Assembly (NCBI RefSeq): GCF_020991455.1
Contig: NZ_JAJMOX010000006.1
Location: 1 to 64,000 of the forward strand
DNA length: 64,000 nucleotides
DNA from: Flavobacterium sp. JAS
Lineage (GTDB): Bacteria; Bacteroidota; Bacteroidia; Flavobacteriales; Flavobacteriaceae
Reading direction: 5' to 3'
The position numbers and the translations under genes are program-made. Within the stretch, counting starts at the first letter, position 1. Each line of letters starts with the position of its first letter. The notes under the pieces are model-generated. The model saw only the letters and a list, made by a program, of their open reading frames with translations, did no database searches and was not told the DNA's origin. This document shows positions 25,888-34,699 of the stretch, piece after piece.

Positions 25888-27867
25888 TTACAAATCAAAT
25901 TCATCACTAATAGACAAAGAATCGGCTGGAACTGCTGTTGAATCCGGAGCTTTAATGCGAATTAACGAGCGTGCATTTCCGGAAATATAAACCGGTAATT
26001 GACCAAGTGTATCTTCTGGAATTAATAAACCTCGGCGGAACATTAAGTTTCTTAAGAATTTTTGGTTTTTAACGGCAAAATCTTTCAGGTTTCCTTCATC
26101 GTTAAATTGATACATGAATTTTCTTGGTTTCGGAATAATTGTCGCCAAAAACAAACACTCGTCAACATTTAAACCCGAAGGGCTTTTTTGGAAATAAAAA
26201 TGGCTTGCTTCACCAATTCCATATACATTTGGTCCCCATTCAATAATGTTGAAATAAACTTCGAGCATTCTTTCTTTGCTTACAACACGATTATTCTCAA
26301 GAATATAAACTAGTAAAATTTCTTCCAGCTTTCGCGAAAGCGTTTTTTCGCGTGTTAGAAAAACATTTTTAATAAGCTGCATGCTAATTGTGCTGGCACC
26401 TCGTGAGAATTTTTTGGTTCTGATATTTTTCAGAATAGATTGTTTGAAAGCTTCATTGATAAAACCTCGATGTGAGAAGAACGATGGATCTTCGGTCGTT
26501 AGAACGCATTTTCTTAAATAAGGTGAAATCTGATCTAAAGGGGTGTAATTTGGATTTGCATTTCCAACCAAAACTGGACGTTGCAGCACATTTTGGATTA
26601 TGGCACGATAAACAAATTCACCGTTTAGTTTATTAAGATCGGCTTCTCCGTATTTTGTGATTCTTAAATCTTCTTTGTTTAGTTTACTGTCAAAAACTAA
26701 AGTGTTGGGTTTGTTTTTATTGAATTTAAAATCCAGTTTATATTCAAAATTTCCAGTAGCTTCCATTCCTTGAAAATGGGTAAACAAACCATCAGGCAAT
26801 GAAACAATAAAGTTTTGCGCCCGCATTTTCGGAATGTTAACTTTCAAAGTATATACCGTGTCTTTTTCGGTATTATAAGAGACATACGGATGCAATTTTG
26901 TTTTATTCAACTGCATTGTCGAAGTGCTATCGATCGAGATAAAATCATTTCCTAATAAAAAGCGATAATCAAAACGAGCATTTTTAATGATGACATCTTT
27001 ACTGGCTATTTTGGGATGATTAATTTTTAAATTTGTAATCGAAGTATACCCGTCAATATGCAGTTCGCTTCCGTCTTTTTCTATATTTTGAACGTTTAAA
27101 CGAATCGAATCAAAACTTGCTTTTAAGTTGTAACGTTCGTCTAAATACGGCACTCGGATTGCTCCGGTATCTAAATTAAAGAAACGAATATCGGCTTTTT
27201 TGTTTCTTGGATCAGCAAATCCTTTTATGTTCCAACGCTGATCAAAATCTTTGCTTTGAACATGAAGATTAGTTTCGAGTTGTTTATTGTCTAAAACAAG
27301 CTTATTTATCGCAATTGATGCTTTTTTGCCGTTATCATCAATTCTGAAATTTAGATTTTTCAAATCCATATCAGTCGGAACCAAATTCAGTAATTTTGAA
27401 ATGATGCGATACGCAAAAGCGGCGTATTTCCTTTTTTCATTTTTATCAGAATCTGATTTGTCTTTTTTAAGGAAAGCATCAAAATTGCGGATTTTTCCTT
27501 TTTTAACCAATTGTATGTATCCGTTATCTACTTTTAAAGTTCCAACCTGAACATCTCCAATTAATAAATTAGCAAGACTTATACTCGTTTCGATTTTTTG
27601 AATGTGACAAAGTGTGTCTGCGTTTTTAGGAACCAAAATAACATCTGTTAATTTAATTCCCGATAAACCTTCGAATGAAGCAGATTTTACAGAAAATGTG
27701 CTGTTATAATCAGCAGCCATTTTATGTGTGACTTTGGCAATAGCCTGTTTTAAAAGCGAATCACGAAAGTAGTAAAGCCCAATTAAAAACAGCGCTAATA
27801 TTACGGCAAGTATTTTTAAGGCTTTAAATATTTTTTGTTTGGGAAAATTTAGTTTTGGAAATTTCAT
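25888..27867 (-). CDS. AsmA-like/GT51 peptidoglycan glycosyltransferase fusion
   Basis: The start chosen is the ATG of MKFPKLNFPK (659 residues); a 15-codon extension to 27912 is open but ends close to a repeat. After a membrane anchor (about 12-35), residues about 40-400 are beta-rich AsmA-like, with no enzymatic motif. Residues about 455-585 form a GT51 glycosyltransferase: TTEDPSFFSHRGF (catalytic Glu), SRGASTISMQLIKNVFLT, RKLEEILLVYILE and MLEVYFNIIEWGPNVYGIG. There is no transpeptidase domain. It would polymerise lipid II glycans, or a related substrate, in the periplasm. The GASTISMQ loop replaces the common GGSTITQQ. Confidence 0.82.
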   Translation of the reverse strand: MKFPKLNFPKQKIFKALKILAVILALFLIGLYYFRDSLLKQAIAKVTHKMAADYNSTFSVKSASFEGLSGIKLTDVILVPKNADTLCHIQKIETSISLANLLIGDVQVGTLKVDNGYIQLVKKGKIRNFDAFLKKDKSDSDKNEKRKYAAFAYRIISKLLNLVPTDMDLKNLNFRIDDNGKKASIAINKLVLDNKQLETNLHVQSKDFDQRWNIKGFADPRNKKADIRFFNLDTGAIRVPYLDERYNLKASFDSIRLNVQNIEKDGSELHIDGYTSITNLKINHPKIASKDVIIKNARFDYRFLLGNDFISIDSTSTMQLNKTKLHPYVSYNTEKDTVYTLKVNIPKMRAQNFIVSLPDGLFTHFQGMEATGNFEYKLDFKFNKNKPNTLVFDSKLNKEDLRITKYGEADLNKLNGEFVYRAIIQNVLQRPVLVGNANPNYTPLDQISPYLRKCVLTTEDPSFFSHRGFINEAFKQSILKNIRTKKFSRGASTISMQLIKNVFLTREKTLSRKLEEILLVYILENNRVVSKERMLEVYFNIIEWGPNVYGIGEASHFYFQKSPSGLNVDECLFLATIIPKPRKFMYQFNDEGNLKDFAVKNQKFLRNLMFRRGLLIPEDTLGQLPVYISGNARSLIRIKAPDSTAVPADSLSISDEFDL

Positions 27868-27916
27868 AGAGTTGATTTCATAAAATTTGAGGAACGTTCG
27901 CTTTGCAAACATTTGT

Positions 27917-28026
27917 TTTTGCCACGAATTTCGCTAATTTTCCGAATTATATATACCTTGAACATAATGAATGTGCGTTAAGTTTAAGTAAAAATTCGTG
28001 CATAATTCGTGAAATTCGTGGCAAAA
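27917..28026. repeat. Inverted repeat, 'GCCACGAATTTC' class
   Basis: The 16-base arm ttttgccacgaatttc (27917-27932) is perfectly complementary to gaaattcgtggcaaaa (28011-28026), and the inner flanks continue to pair imperfectly with CGTGCATAATTCG. It separates the GT51 gene and radA. Its right arm ends 11 bp from the radA stop codon. Confidence 0.8.
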
Positions 28027-28036
28027 TGAAACAACA

Positions 28037-29398
28037 TTATCCAAAAAGAATACTGGCAACATCTTCAATTTTAGCAACAAGCTCAATTTTGATTCCAGTG
28101 TTTTTTAAGGCTATTTTATTGTACTTAGATACAAATATAGTGGTGAATCCTAATTTTTCGGCTTCCTGAATTCTTTGATCTACACGATTTACAGGTCGGA
28201 TTTCTCCTGAAAGTCCAACTTCGCCGGCAAAACAAAAACCTTTGGTAACCGGAATATCTTCGTTTGAAGATAAAATGGCAGCAACAACTGCTAAGTCAAT
28301 TGCAGGATCATCAACAGAAATTCCGCCGGTAACATTCAGGAAAACATCTTTTGCTCCTAAACGAAAACCAGCTCTTTTTTCTAAAACAGCCAGAATCATG
28401 TTTAGCCTTTTGGCGTTGTAACCAGTGGTACTGCGCTGTGGCGTTCCGTAAACGGCTGTACTTACAAGAGATTGTATTTCGATCATTAACGGGCGCATGC
28501 CTTCCATGGTGGTGGCAATTGCGGTTCCCGACATTTCTTCGTCTTTGTGCGAAATCAATATTTCTGACGGATTACTTACTTCGCGCAAACCGCTTCCTAA
28601 CATTTCATAAATTCCTAATTCGGCAGTTGAGCCAAAACGGTTTTTTAGAGAACGCAAGATTCTGTAAACATGATTTCGATCGCCTTCAAATTGTAAAACC
28701 GTGTCGACCATGTGTTCAAGGATTTTTGGTCCGGCGATGTTTCCGTCTTTTGTAATATGTCCAATTAAAATAACCGGAATATTGGTTTCTTTAACAAATT
28801 TGATCAGTTCGGCGGTAGTTTCTCTAATTTGAGAAATACTTCCGGCTGTAGATTCAATATAATCTGTATGTAAAGTCTGAATCGAGTCGATAATGACAAT
28901 TTCAGGCTGAATTGCTTCAATTTGCTTGAATATGTTTTGCGTCTTAGTTTCCGTCAAAATATAGCAATTATCGCTATTTGGCGTTATTCTTTCAGCACGC
29001 ATTTTTATTTGTTTCTGACTTTCTTCACCAGAAACATAAAGCGTTTTATAGGGTAATTTTAATGATATTTGAAGTAAAAGTGTACTTTTTCCAATTCCCG
29101 GTTCGCCACCCAAAAGCGTTAGAGATCCCGGAACAATTCCGCCACCCAAGACACGATTTAATTCGCCATCAGTTGTATCCATGCGGACTTCCAGAGCCGA
29201 ATCAATTTCATTAATTTTTAACGGACGAGGCGCTTTAGTGTTTGAAGTGGGTTCGCTTTTCCACGCTACTTTTTCCTGTTTCTGAATAATTTCTTCGGCA
29301 ATAGTATTCCATTCTTTGCACGCATTACATTGTCCCTGCCATTTGGCATATTGGGTTCCGCAGTTCTGACAAAAAAAAGAAGTTTTAACTTTTGACAT
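28037..29398 (-). CDS. radA: DNA repair protein RadA
   Basis: The 453-residue protein has all RadA parts: an N-terminal zinc ribbon (CQNCGTQYAKWQGQCNAC), a RecA-like ATPase with Walker A GGEPGIGKST and the Walker B strand PEIVIIDSIQ, the RadA-specific motif SLKNRFGSTAELGIYEM, and a C-terminal Lon-protease-like domain (AVLEKRAGFRLGAKDVFLNV) without the protease Ser-Lys pair. It promotes branch migration in recombination. The start ATG shares one base with the stop codon of the upstream esterase-like gene, so the two are translationally coupled. Confidence 0.97.
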   Translation of the reverse strand: MSKVKTSFFCQNCGTQYAKWQGQCNACKEWNTIAEEIIQKQEKVAWKSEPTSNTKAPRPLKINEIDSALEVRMDTTDGELNRVLGGGIVPGSLTLLGGEPGIGKSTLLLQISLKLPYKTLYVSGEESQKQIKMRAERITPNSDNCYILTETKTQNIFKQIEAIQPEIVIIDSIQTLHTDYIESTAGSISQIRETTAELIKFVKETNIPVILIGHITKDGNIAGPKILEHMVDTVLQFEGDRNHVYRILRSLKNRFGSTAELGIYEMLGSGLREVSNPSEILISHKDEEMSGTAIATTMEGMRPLMIEIQSLVSTAVYGTPQRSTTGYNAKRLNMILAVLEKRAGFRLGAKDVFLNVTGGISVDDPAIDLAVVAAILSSNEDIPVTKGFCFAGEVGLSGEIRPVNRVDQRIQEAEKLGFTTIFVSKYNKIALKNTGIKIELVAKIEDVASILFG

Positions 29399-30552
29399 TA
29401 TTTACCGGTTTTTACTAGTGTGTTCATTTGGTCGATTTTCTCATACATCAAATCTTTATTCAAATCGCCAATTGGTTCCATTTGCGAAGCATTTTGGTAT
29501 TTTTTTGAAGCATGTTTAGGATCGCCCATTTTTTCATACATCAATCCCAATTCATATTCTCCAAGCATGGCTTTTGGGTAATTTACATTTCCAATTTCGG
29601 CCATTCTTCCTAACTCGTCGTAAGCGTTTTTCTTTAAGATGATATTTTCGATTACTTTAAAATCGCTCATCCTAACCGGAATCTGAACTCCTAAAACTTT
29701 AGACATAGTGTTGTACTTGTTTTCCAGGTAATCTGCATAACCCGTTTCAAGAACGGCAATTTTCTCATTGTATTCGGCAGAATTTATTGGTCTGTAAACG
29801 TCAAAAATTTGATATAATGCACTAGGGATCGAATGTAAAACTTCAGTGTAATGCGTTGTTCCTTTAAATAATTCATATTTATAGTTAACTAACGGATTAT
29901 TCGCGATTTTAATATTGCTGTCTAATTTTTCAATAGGTTCTTTGATTTTCTTAATGTCACCATCGGCAGCAGAAAGATAATAGAAGAAAGGTTGGGTTAC
30001 TTTTGCAAATTTCTCCGGAACACGAACTTCCATTTTTGGAGCAAGTTCAGGGCTTAAACAGATATAAGCGTTAAAAAGAGGTTCTTCTTTATACAAATAG
30101 AAATTGATAAAACTAGCAGTAATATCATGACCGGCAATAACTCTAAAAGGAGATGTGCGGTATTTTTTTTCTATGTAAGGAACTAATTCAGCTCCTATAA
30201 ATTCAAAAAACTTGGCTCCTTTTTCAAAAGGAAGACCTTCGTTTTGATCAATTGTAGTATCGTCAAAGCGTTCTCCGTCTTTATTTTGGTGAACACCAAT
30301 AATAATCATCTCAGGCAAATCGTCCCAATAAGTTCCATAACTTAAAGCTCCGGCAAATGGATCGAATAAATAGTCGCCATCTAATAAATAAAGAACAGGG
30401 TATTTTTTGTTTGGATTTGATTCGTAAGAAGCTGGAAGTCCAATGGTTATTCTTCTTTCTTCTCCAAGTTTCTCAGATTGAATGTTGTCGAATGTTTTCT
30501 GTGAGAAAGCAGAAATTGAAATGAAGATAAATAGTAAATAAACTTTTTTCAT
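29398..30552 (-). CDS. Secreted alpha/beta-hydrolase (putative esterase) with TPR-like tail; Asp at nucleophile position
   Basis: The 384-residue protein begins with a signal peptide ending SAFSQ. Residues about 25-260 match the Esterase_D/Fes (PF00756) fold: RRITIGLPASYESNPNKKYP, VLYLLDGDYLF, and the nucleophile elbow RVIAGHDITASFINFYLY. The Ser expected in GHSxGG is an Asp here (GHD), while the later HYTE motif supplies a candidate catalytic His. The last 110 residues are helical and TPR-like (YELGLMYEKMGDPKHASKKY). It either is inactive or uses an Asp nucleophile. radA starts on its last base, so the two are translationally coupled. No siderophore gene is nearby. Confidence 0.8.
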   Translation of the reverse strand: MKKVYLLFIFISISAFSQKTFDNIQSEKLGEERRITIGLPASYESNPNKKYPVLYLLDGDYLFDPFAGALSYGTYWDDLPEMIIIGVHQNKDGERFDDTTIDQNEGLPFEKGAKFFEFIGAELVPYIEKKYRTSPFRVIAGHDITASFINFYLYKEEPLFNAYICLSPELAPKMEVRVPEKFAKVTQPFFYYLSAADGDIKKIKEPIEKLDSNIKIANNPLVNYKYELFKGTTHYTEVLHSIPSALYQIFDVYRPINSAEYNEKIAVLETGYADYLENKYNTMSKVLGVQIPVRMSDFKVIENIILKKNAYDELGRMAEIGNVNYPKAMLGEYELGLMYEKMGDPKHASKKYQNASQMEPIGDLNKDLMYEKIDQMNTLVKTGK

Positions 30553-30911
30553 GATTTGGGGTATTTCAGTGAATTAAAAAGTATCGAAATAGTGTAGCAA
30601 TATAATACTTTATTTGCTTTTTTGTCAATGTGAAATTTTAAAAAAGAAAGAAGTTTCGGATCAATGCAAAAACCTGTGGAGAAACATAAAAGATTTTGTA
30701 TTGCTAATTGTTTTAACCGCAAAGTACGCTAAGTTTTTATTTAATGATATGTTTACTAAGCGCGATATGATGCAAAAAAACTTTGCGTTCTTTGCGGTAA
30801 AATTTATCCGAAGTTTAGACATAAAATTATTTTACTTTTAGGCAAAAGAAGACTTATTTGTTCAAAAATAATTTTGACAAATAGTAGTAAGATAAAGTGT
30901 AAAAGAAAAAC
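30553..30911. repeat. Intergenic region with a 'CGCAAAGTACGCTAAG' inverted repeat
   Basis: The 359-bp gap contains a diverged copy of the 4476-4605 element: ttttaaccgcaaagtacgct (from 30711) pairs imperfectly with ctttgcgttctttgcggtaa (near 30781-30800). The plus-strand open frame over this region is only the repeat read in one frame. No gene was seen. Confidence 0.65.
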
Positions 30912-31262
30912 TTAGGTTAGCGAATTATCGTTTTCATTAGGAAAAATGATCCATGGTTTGAAGGTTTTAGCTTCTTCAAATTCCAGGGTTGCATAAGATA
31001 TAATGATAATAATATCGTCTTTTTGAACTTTTCTGGCTGCAGGACCATTTAGTGTGATCTCGCCTGAATTTTTTTCTCCTTTAATGGCGTAAGTTTCAAA
31101 ACGTTCTCCGTTATTGATGTTTACAATTGCTACTTTTTCGCCTTCAATTATGTTTGAAGCCTCTAGTAAAGTTTCATCAATAGTAATACTGCCAATATAA
31201 TTTAAATCAGCTCCGGTTACTTTAACTCGATGAATTTTAGATTTTATAACTTGAATTTGCAT
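30912..31262 (-). CDS. panD: Aspartate 1-decarboxylase
   Basis: The 116-residue length is typical. The self-cleavage site is in NYIGSITIDETLLEAS, with the Gly-Ser bond that becomes the pyruvoyl group, and the conserved Lys near the N-terminus (SKIHRVKVTGADL) and NGPAARKVQKGD-type segment (NGPAARKVQKDD) are present. PanD makes beta-alanine for pantothenate. It lies 14 bp downstream of panC in the same direction, so the two form a pantothenate operon. Confidence 0.96.
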   Translation of the reverse strand: MQIQVIKSKIHRVKVTGADLNYIGSITIDETLLEASNIIEGEKVAIVNINNGERFETYAIKGEKNSGEITLNGPAARKVQKDDIIIIISYATLEFEEAKTFKPWIIFPNENDNSLT

Positions 31263-31276
31263 GGTGCAAAGGTAAA

Positions 31277-32125
31277 TTAATTTAATGAAATGGTGTCAAT
31301 CAACCTTATAGAATTAACAAATACCGCTATAAATGCACGGTAATTTTTGTCTTTAGTTTTATGATCTATAGGTAATAATGTGGATTCGTCAGCAATAACA
31401 AAATATTCGAGATCAAACCTTTCGTTGTCTTTGAAAGAATTTTCTACAAATTTGATGGTTTCTTCCGGAGTATTGGTCTGGAATATCTCTTTGGCTTCTG
31501 TTAAAATTTTATAAATAATAGAAGCTTCTTTTCTTTCTTCGGGAGTTAGGCGTTCATTTCGGGAACTCATTGCCAGTTGATTTTCTTCTCTGAAAATTGG
31601 ACAGCCAACTACATTTACAGGCAAATGATTTTTTTCGACCATTTTTTTGACAATCTGTAATTGTTGGAAATCTTTTTCTCCAAAATAAGCATTTGTTGGA
31701 GTTACAATTTCAAATAGTCTTTTTACGATCGTACCAACGCCATTAAAGTGTCCAGGTCTGAATTTTCCTTCCATCTGATTTTCTAATCCGTCGAAGTCAA
31801 AAGATTGCGAAATAGTGTGTCCTTCATAAATGTCATCTACAGAAGGAGCATATAAAATCATTTTGTCACTTAATCCTCGCATTTTTTTTATGTCTTCTTC
31901 AAGTGTTCGCGGGTATTTCTCGAGATCTTCAGGATTGTTGAATTGTGTAGGATTAACAAAAATACTCACAACAGTGTCGTCATTTTCTTTAAGTGATCTT
32001 TGCATTAAAGCTAAATGCCCTTGGTGTAAAGCGCCCATTGTTGGTACAAATCCGATAGTTGAATTTGCGGTTTTGATAGTTTTTAAATAAGCTATCAAAG
32101 CTACTTTACCGTAGAAAATATGCAT
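31277..32125 (-). CDS. panC: Pantothenate synthetase
   Basis: From the ATG of MHIFYGKVALIAYLK (32125) the protein is 282 residues, the family length; an upstream in-frame ATG at 32155 adds ten residues. The class I synthetase motifs are clear: GFVPTMGALHQGHLALM (the HIGH-like HQGH), SIFVNPTQFNNPEDLEKYPR, GKFRPGHFNGVGTIVKRL, YFGEKDFQQL and MSSRNERLT (the KMSKS equivalent). It joins pantoate and beta-alanine; PanD, 14 bp downstream, supplies the beta-alanine. A divergent promoter region separates it from the starch-synthase-like gene. Confidence 0.95.
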   Translation of the reverse strand: MHIFYGKVALIAYLKTIKTANSTIGFVPTMGALHQGHLALMQRSLKENDDTVVSIFVNPTQFNNPEDLEKYPRTLEEDIKKMRGLSDKMILYAPSVDDIYEGHTISQSFDFDGLENQMEGKFRPGHFNGVGTIVKRLFEIVTPTNAYFGEKDFQQLQIVKKMVEKNHLPVNVVGCPIFREENQLAMSSRNERLTPEERKEASIIYKILTEAKEIFQTNTPEETIKFVENSFKDNERFDLEYFVIADESTLLPIDHKTKDKNYRAFIAVFVNSIRLIDTISLN

Positions 32126-32187
32126 GCCAGTATTATTAAAATTTAGTGCAAACATAATATATTAGTTATAAACTGCATAAAATTTTG

Positions 32188-32195
32188 TAAATTTG
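32188..32195 (+). promoter_or_regulatory. Putative -7 element for the GT5-like gene
   Basis: TAAATTTG matches TAnnTTTG 38 bp upstream of the ATG at 32234, in the 78-bp divergent gap next to panC. A TTG at the -33 position is not apparent. Confidence 0.4.
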
Positions 32196-32233
32196 CAACG
32201 TTTTTATTACCAAAAATTAAGTAAAATACTATT

Positions 32234-33040
32234 ATGAAAGATAAGAGGATATTATATGTATCATCTGAAGTCGTGCCTTATTTGGCTGAAAATGAAGTTT
32301 CTTTAATGTCTTATGACGTTCCAAAAATGATTAACGATCAAGGAGGTCAGATAAGAATTTTCATGCCAAGATATGGAAATATCAACGAAAGAAGACACCA
32401 ATTGCATGAAGTTATTAGACTTTCAGGAATGAATTTGGTAGTGAATGACTTAGATATGCCATTGATTATTAAGGTAGCTTCAATTCCGAAAGAGAGAATT
32501 CAGGTTTATTTTATTGATAATGATGAATATTTTAAGCGTAAAGCGACTTTTGCTGACGAAGAAGGGGTTTTATACCCTGATAATGATGAGAGAGCAATAT
32601 TTTTTGCAAAAGGAGTTGTCGAAACTGTAAAAAAATTGAATTGGGTTCCGGATATTATCCATGTTCATGGTTGGCTAGCAGCTATGTTGCCAATTTATAT
32701 GAAACATTACTACAAAAATGAAGCTTTATTTTCTGAAACTAAGATTGTAACCTCTGTTTACGGACAATCTTTTGATGAAAATCTAGATTTAGAAATGATA
32801 AACAAGGTAAAATTTGACGGCGTTCCACACGAGTCTGTTGCTGATCTGGAAATACCAAATTACGAAAATATCTTAAAGGCTAGTATCTTACATTCTGATG
32901 CAGTGATTATAGCATCTGAAAATGTATCTCCAAGTTTAACAAAATTTATAGAATCTTCAGGAAAACCTTTTTTACCTTTCGCCACGAAAGATGCATTCGC
33001 TGAAGCGTATACAAATTTCTATAAAACAATGGGTCTTTAA
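32234..33040 (+). CDS. Starch/glycogen-synthase-like protein, N-terminal GT5 domain only
   Basis: The 268-residue protein matches only the first half of glycogen synthases (GT5): ILYVSSEVVPYLAENE at the start, IRIFMPRYGNINERRHQL, NDERAIFFAKGVVE and DIIHVHGWLAAMLPIYMK. In true GlgA the N-terminal loop is KTGGLADV; here the equivalent reads YLAENEVSLMSYDVP, lacking the Lys-Gly-Gly. The whole C-terminal GT-B domain that completes the ADP-glucose site is missing. It is therefore probably not a conventional synthase. The gene is intact in frame and has a good -7 box. It leads a run with DUF4270 and glmS. Confidence 0.82.
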   Translation: MKDKRILYVSSEVVPYLAENEVSLMSYDVPKMINDQGGQIRIFMPRYGNINERRHQLHEVIRLSGMNLVVNDLDMPLIIKVASIPKERIQVYFIDNDEYFKRKATFADEEGVLYPDNDERAIFFAKGVVETVKKLNWVPDIIHVHGWLAAMLPIYMKHYYKNEALFSETKIVTSVYGQSFDENLDLEMINKVKFDGVPHESVADLEIPNYENILKASILHSDAVIIASENVSPSLTKFIESSGKPFLPFATKDAFAEAYTNFYKTMGL

Positions 33041-33061
33041 AAATTAACTTTATAATTAAAC

Positions 33062-34690
33062 ATGTACAATACTTCTTTTATTAAGAAAATTCTATTAGCT
33101 GCAACAGTTGTTCTTTTGTATTCTTGCGATAAAGATTTTAATGCTATTGGTGAGGAATTAATTGGTGATAATCATTTTGATTTAGTTCCTGAACAATATA
33201 ATGTTGTGGCCTACAATCAGGAAGTGACCCCGGTTCAGTCAAACGGATTGCCAATTTATGGTTTAGGTGTTTATGATAATCCTGTTTTTGGAACTACAAC
33301 TTCAAATTTTGTTAGCCAGGTTGCATTGGTAGCTTATGCACCAACTATTGGGGAAAATCCGGTTATAGAAAGTGTTGTACTTACGGTACCTTATTTTAGT
33401 CATATAACTGCTGCTGATCCAAACGGAGGAAGCATTTATGCTTTGGATTCTATTTACGGTCCAAAGACAGGGGCGAAGATTAAACTGAGTGTTTATGAAT
33501 CAGGAGCGCAAATGTATACTAGTGATTTTAGTGGCGGTTCTCAGTTTGCAAAGCTATATTACAGTGATCAGGACACAAATACACCTCCAGAACCAGGGGA
33601 GGTTAATTTTAATACCAGCAAGATTGGAAATCGATTAAATGATGCTGTTACTGATAAGAAAGAGCAGAATGATAATTTCTTTTTTGACGCAACACAGACG
33701 AAAGTAGAAGTAGATCCTACTGCTGCTGTAAAAACTTATACATATTCTGCTCCACAGATGCATTTGGATTTGAATAAAGCTTTTTTTCAGGCTAAAATTT
33801 TAAATGCACCGGCGGCAAGTCTTGCATCGCAAGATGTTTTTCAGTCGTATTTTAAAGGGTTATATTTTCAGGCTGAAAAAGCAGAAGATGGTAGTGTGCC
33901 AAATATGGCGTTACTAGATTTTTTAAAATCGGGAGGGCCTGCAAAAATTACAATAAAGTACAAAGCAAAAACGGCTATTACAACTGATCCTGATGCTACG
34001 ACAGAAGATAAAACTTTAGTTATTAATTTAACAGGTGCGGCGGCGAGTTTATTAAAGGATGTTAAAAATCCTGATTATCAGACAGGGATAACTAATGTTA
34101 ATAAAACTACTGGTGATGACAGGTTGTATCTAAAAGGAGGTCAGGGATCGTTAGCGGTTATTGAGTTAAAAGATTTTGCTTCGCAATTAGATCAAATTAG
34201 AGCTAACAAATGGTTAGTTAATGAAGCTAATCTTGTTTTCTATATTGATGCAGATAAGATGAAAACTGCAGAAAGAGAGCCAAAAAGAGTTTATCTATAT
34301 GATCTGGATAATAATACAATTATTGCCGATTATGTTGATAACACTACTAGTGCTACTAATCCAAAACAAAACAGAAGTGTTTTTGGAGGTGTAATAACTG
34401 TTGATGCGACTACAAAACGAGGGACAAGTTATAAAGTTAGGATTACAAAACACATTAGAAATCTTATAAAAGATGCTAGTATAAAGAATGTTCGATTGGG
34501 CTTAGCTGTAACAGAAGGAATTGATGTTATTGCTTCGAACAAGTTAAAATTGAAAAACGACATTATTTCAGAAGCGCCAAGAGGTTCAGTTATGGGGCCA
34601 TTAGGAACGATATTATATGGTAACAATGTTTCTGATGCCGATGCCGCTAAAAAATTAAAACTCGAAATTTACTACACGAAACCAAATTAA
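33062..34690 (+). CDS. DUF4270 lipoprotein
   Basis: The 542-residue protein starts with a lipoprotein signal ending LLYSC (Cys at about residue 22). DFNAIGEELIGDNHFDLVPE, just after the anchor, and PVFGTTTSNFVSQVAL are DUF4270 hallmarks. The rest is beta-rich with aromatic and Asp/Asn residues and no recognised enzyme motif. DUF4270 proteins are Bacteroidota-specific and exposed at the outer membrane, with no defined role. It lies 21 bp after the starch-synthase-like gene and 9 bp before glmS, so the three probably form one operon. Confidence 0.87.
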   Translation: MYNTSFIKKILLAATVVLLYSCDKDFNAIGEELIGDNHFDLVPEQYNVVAYNQEVTPVQSNGLPIYGLGVYDNPVFGTTTSNFVSQVALVAYAPTIGENPVIESVVLTVPYFSHITAADPNGGSIYALDSIYGPKTGAKIKLSVYESGAQMYTSDFSGGSQFAKLYYSDQDTNTPPEPGEVNFNTSKIGNRLNDAVTDKKEQNDNFFFDATQTKVEVDPTAAVKTYTYSAPQMHLDLNKAFFQAKILNAPAASLASQDVFQSYFKGLYFQAEKAEDGSVPNMALLDFLKSGGPAKITIKYKAKTAITTDPDATTEDKTLVINLTGAAASLLKDVKNPDYQTGITNVNKTTGDDRLYLKGGQGSLAVIELKDFASQLDQIRANKWLVNEANLVFYIDADKMKTAEREPKRVYLYDLDNNTIIADYVDNTTSATNPKQNRSVFGGVITVDATTKRGTSYKVRITKHIRNLIKDASIKNVRLGLAVTEGIDVIASNKLKLKNDIISEAPRGSVMGPLGTILYGNNVSDADAAKKLKLEIYYTKPN

Positions 34691-34699
34691 TAAATATAT

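Noticed and set aside
27903..28169. Plus-strand 88-residue open frame
   Set aside because: It reads across an inverted repeat and the antisense of the end of radA, with no start or composition support.
30614..30841. Plus-strand 75-residue open frame
   Set aside because: It covers an intergenic inverted repeat and has no gene-like composition.
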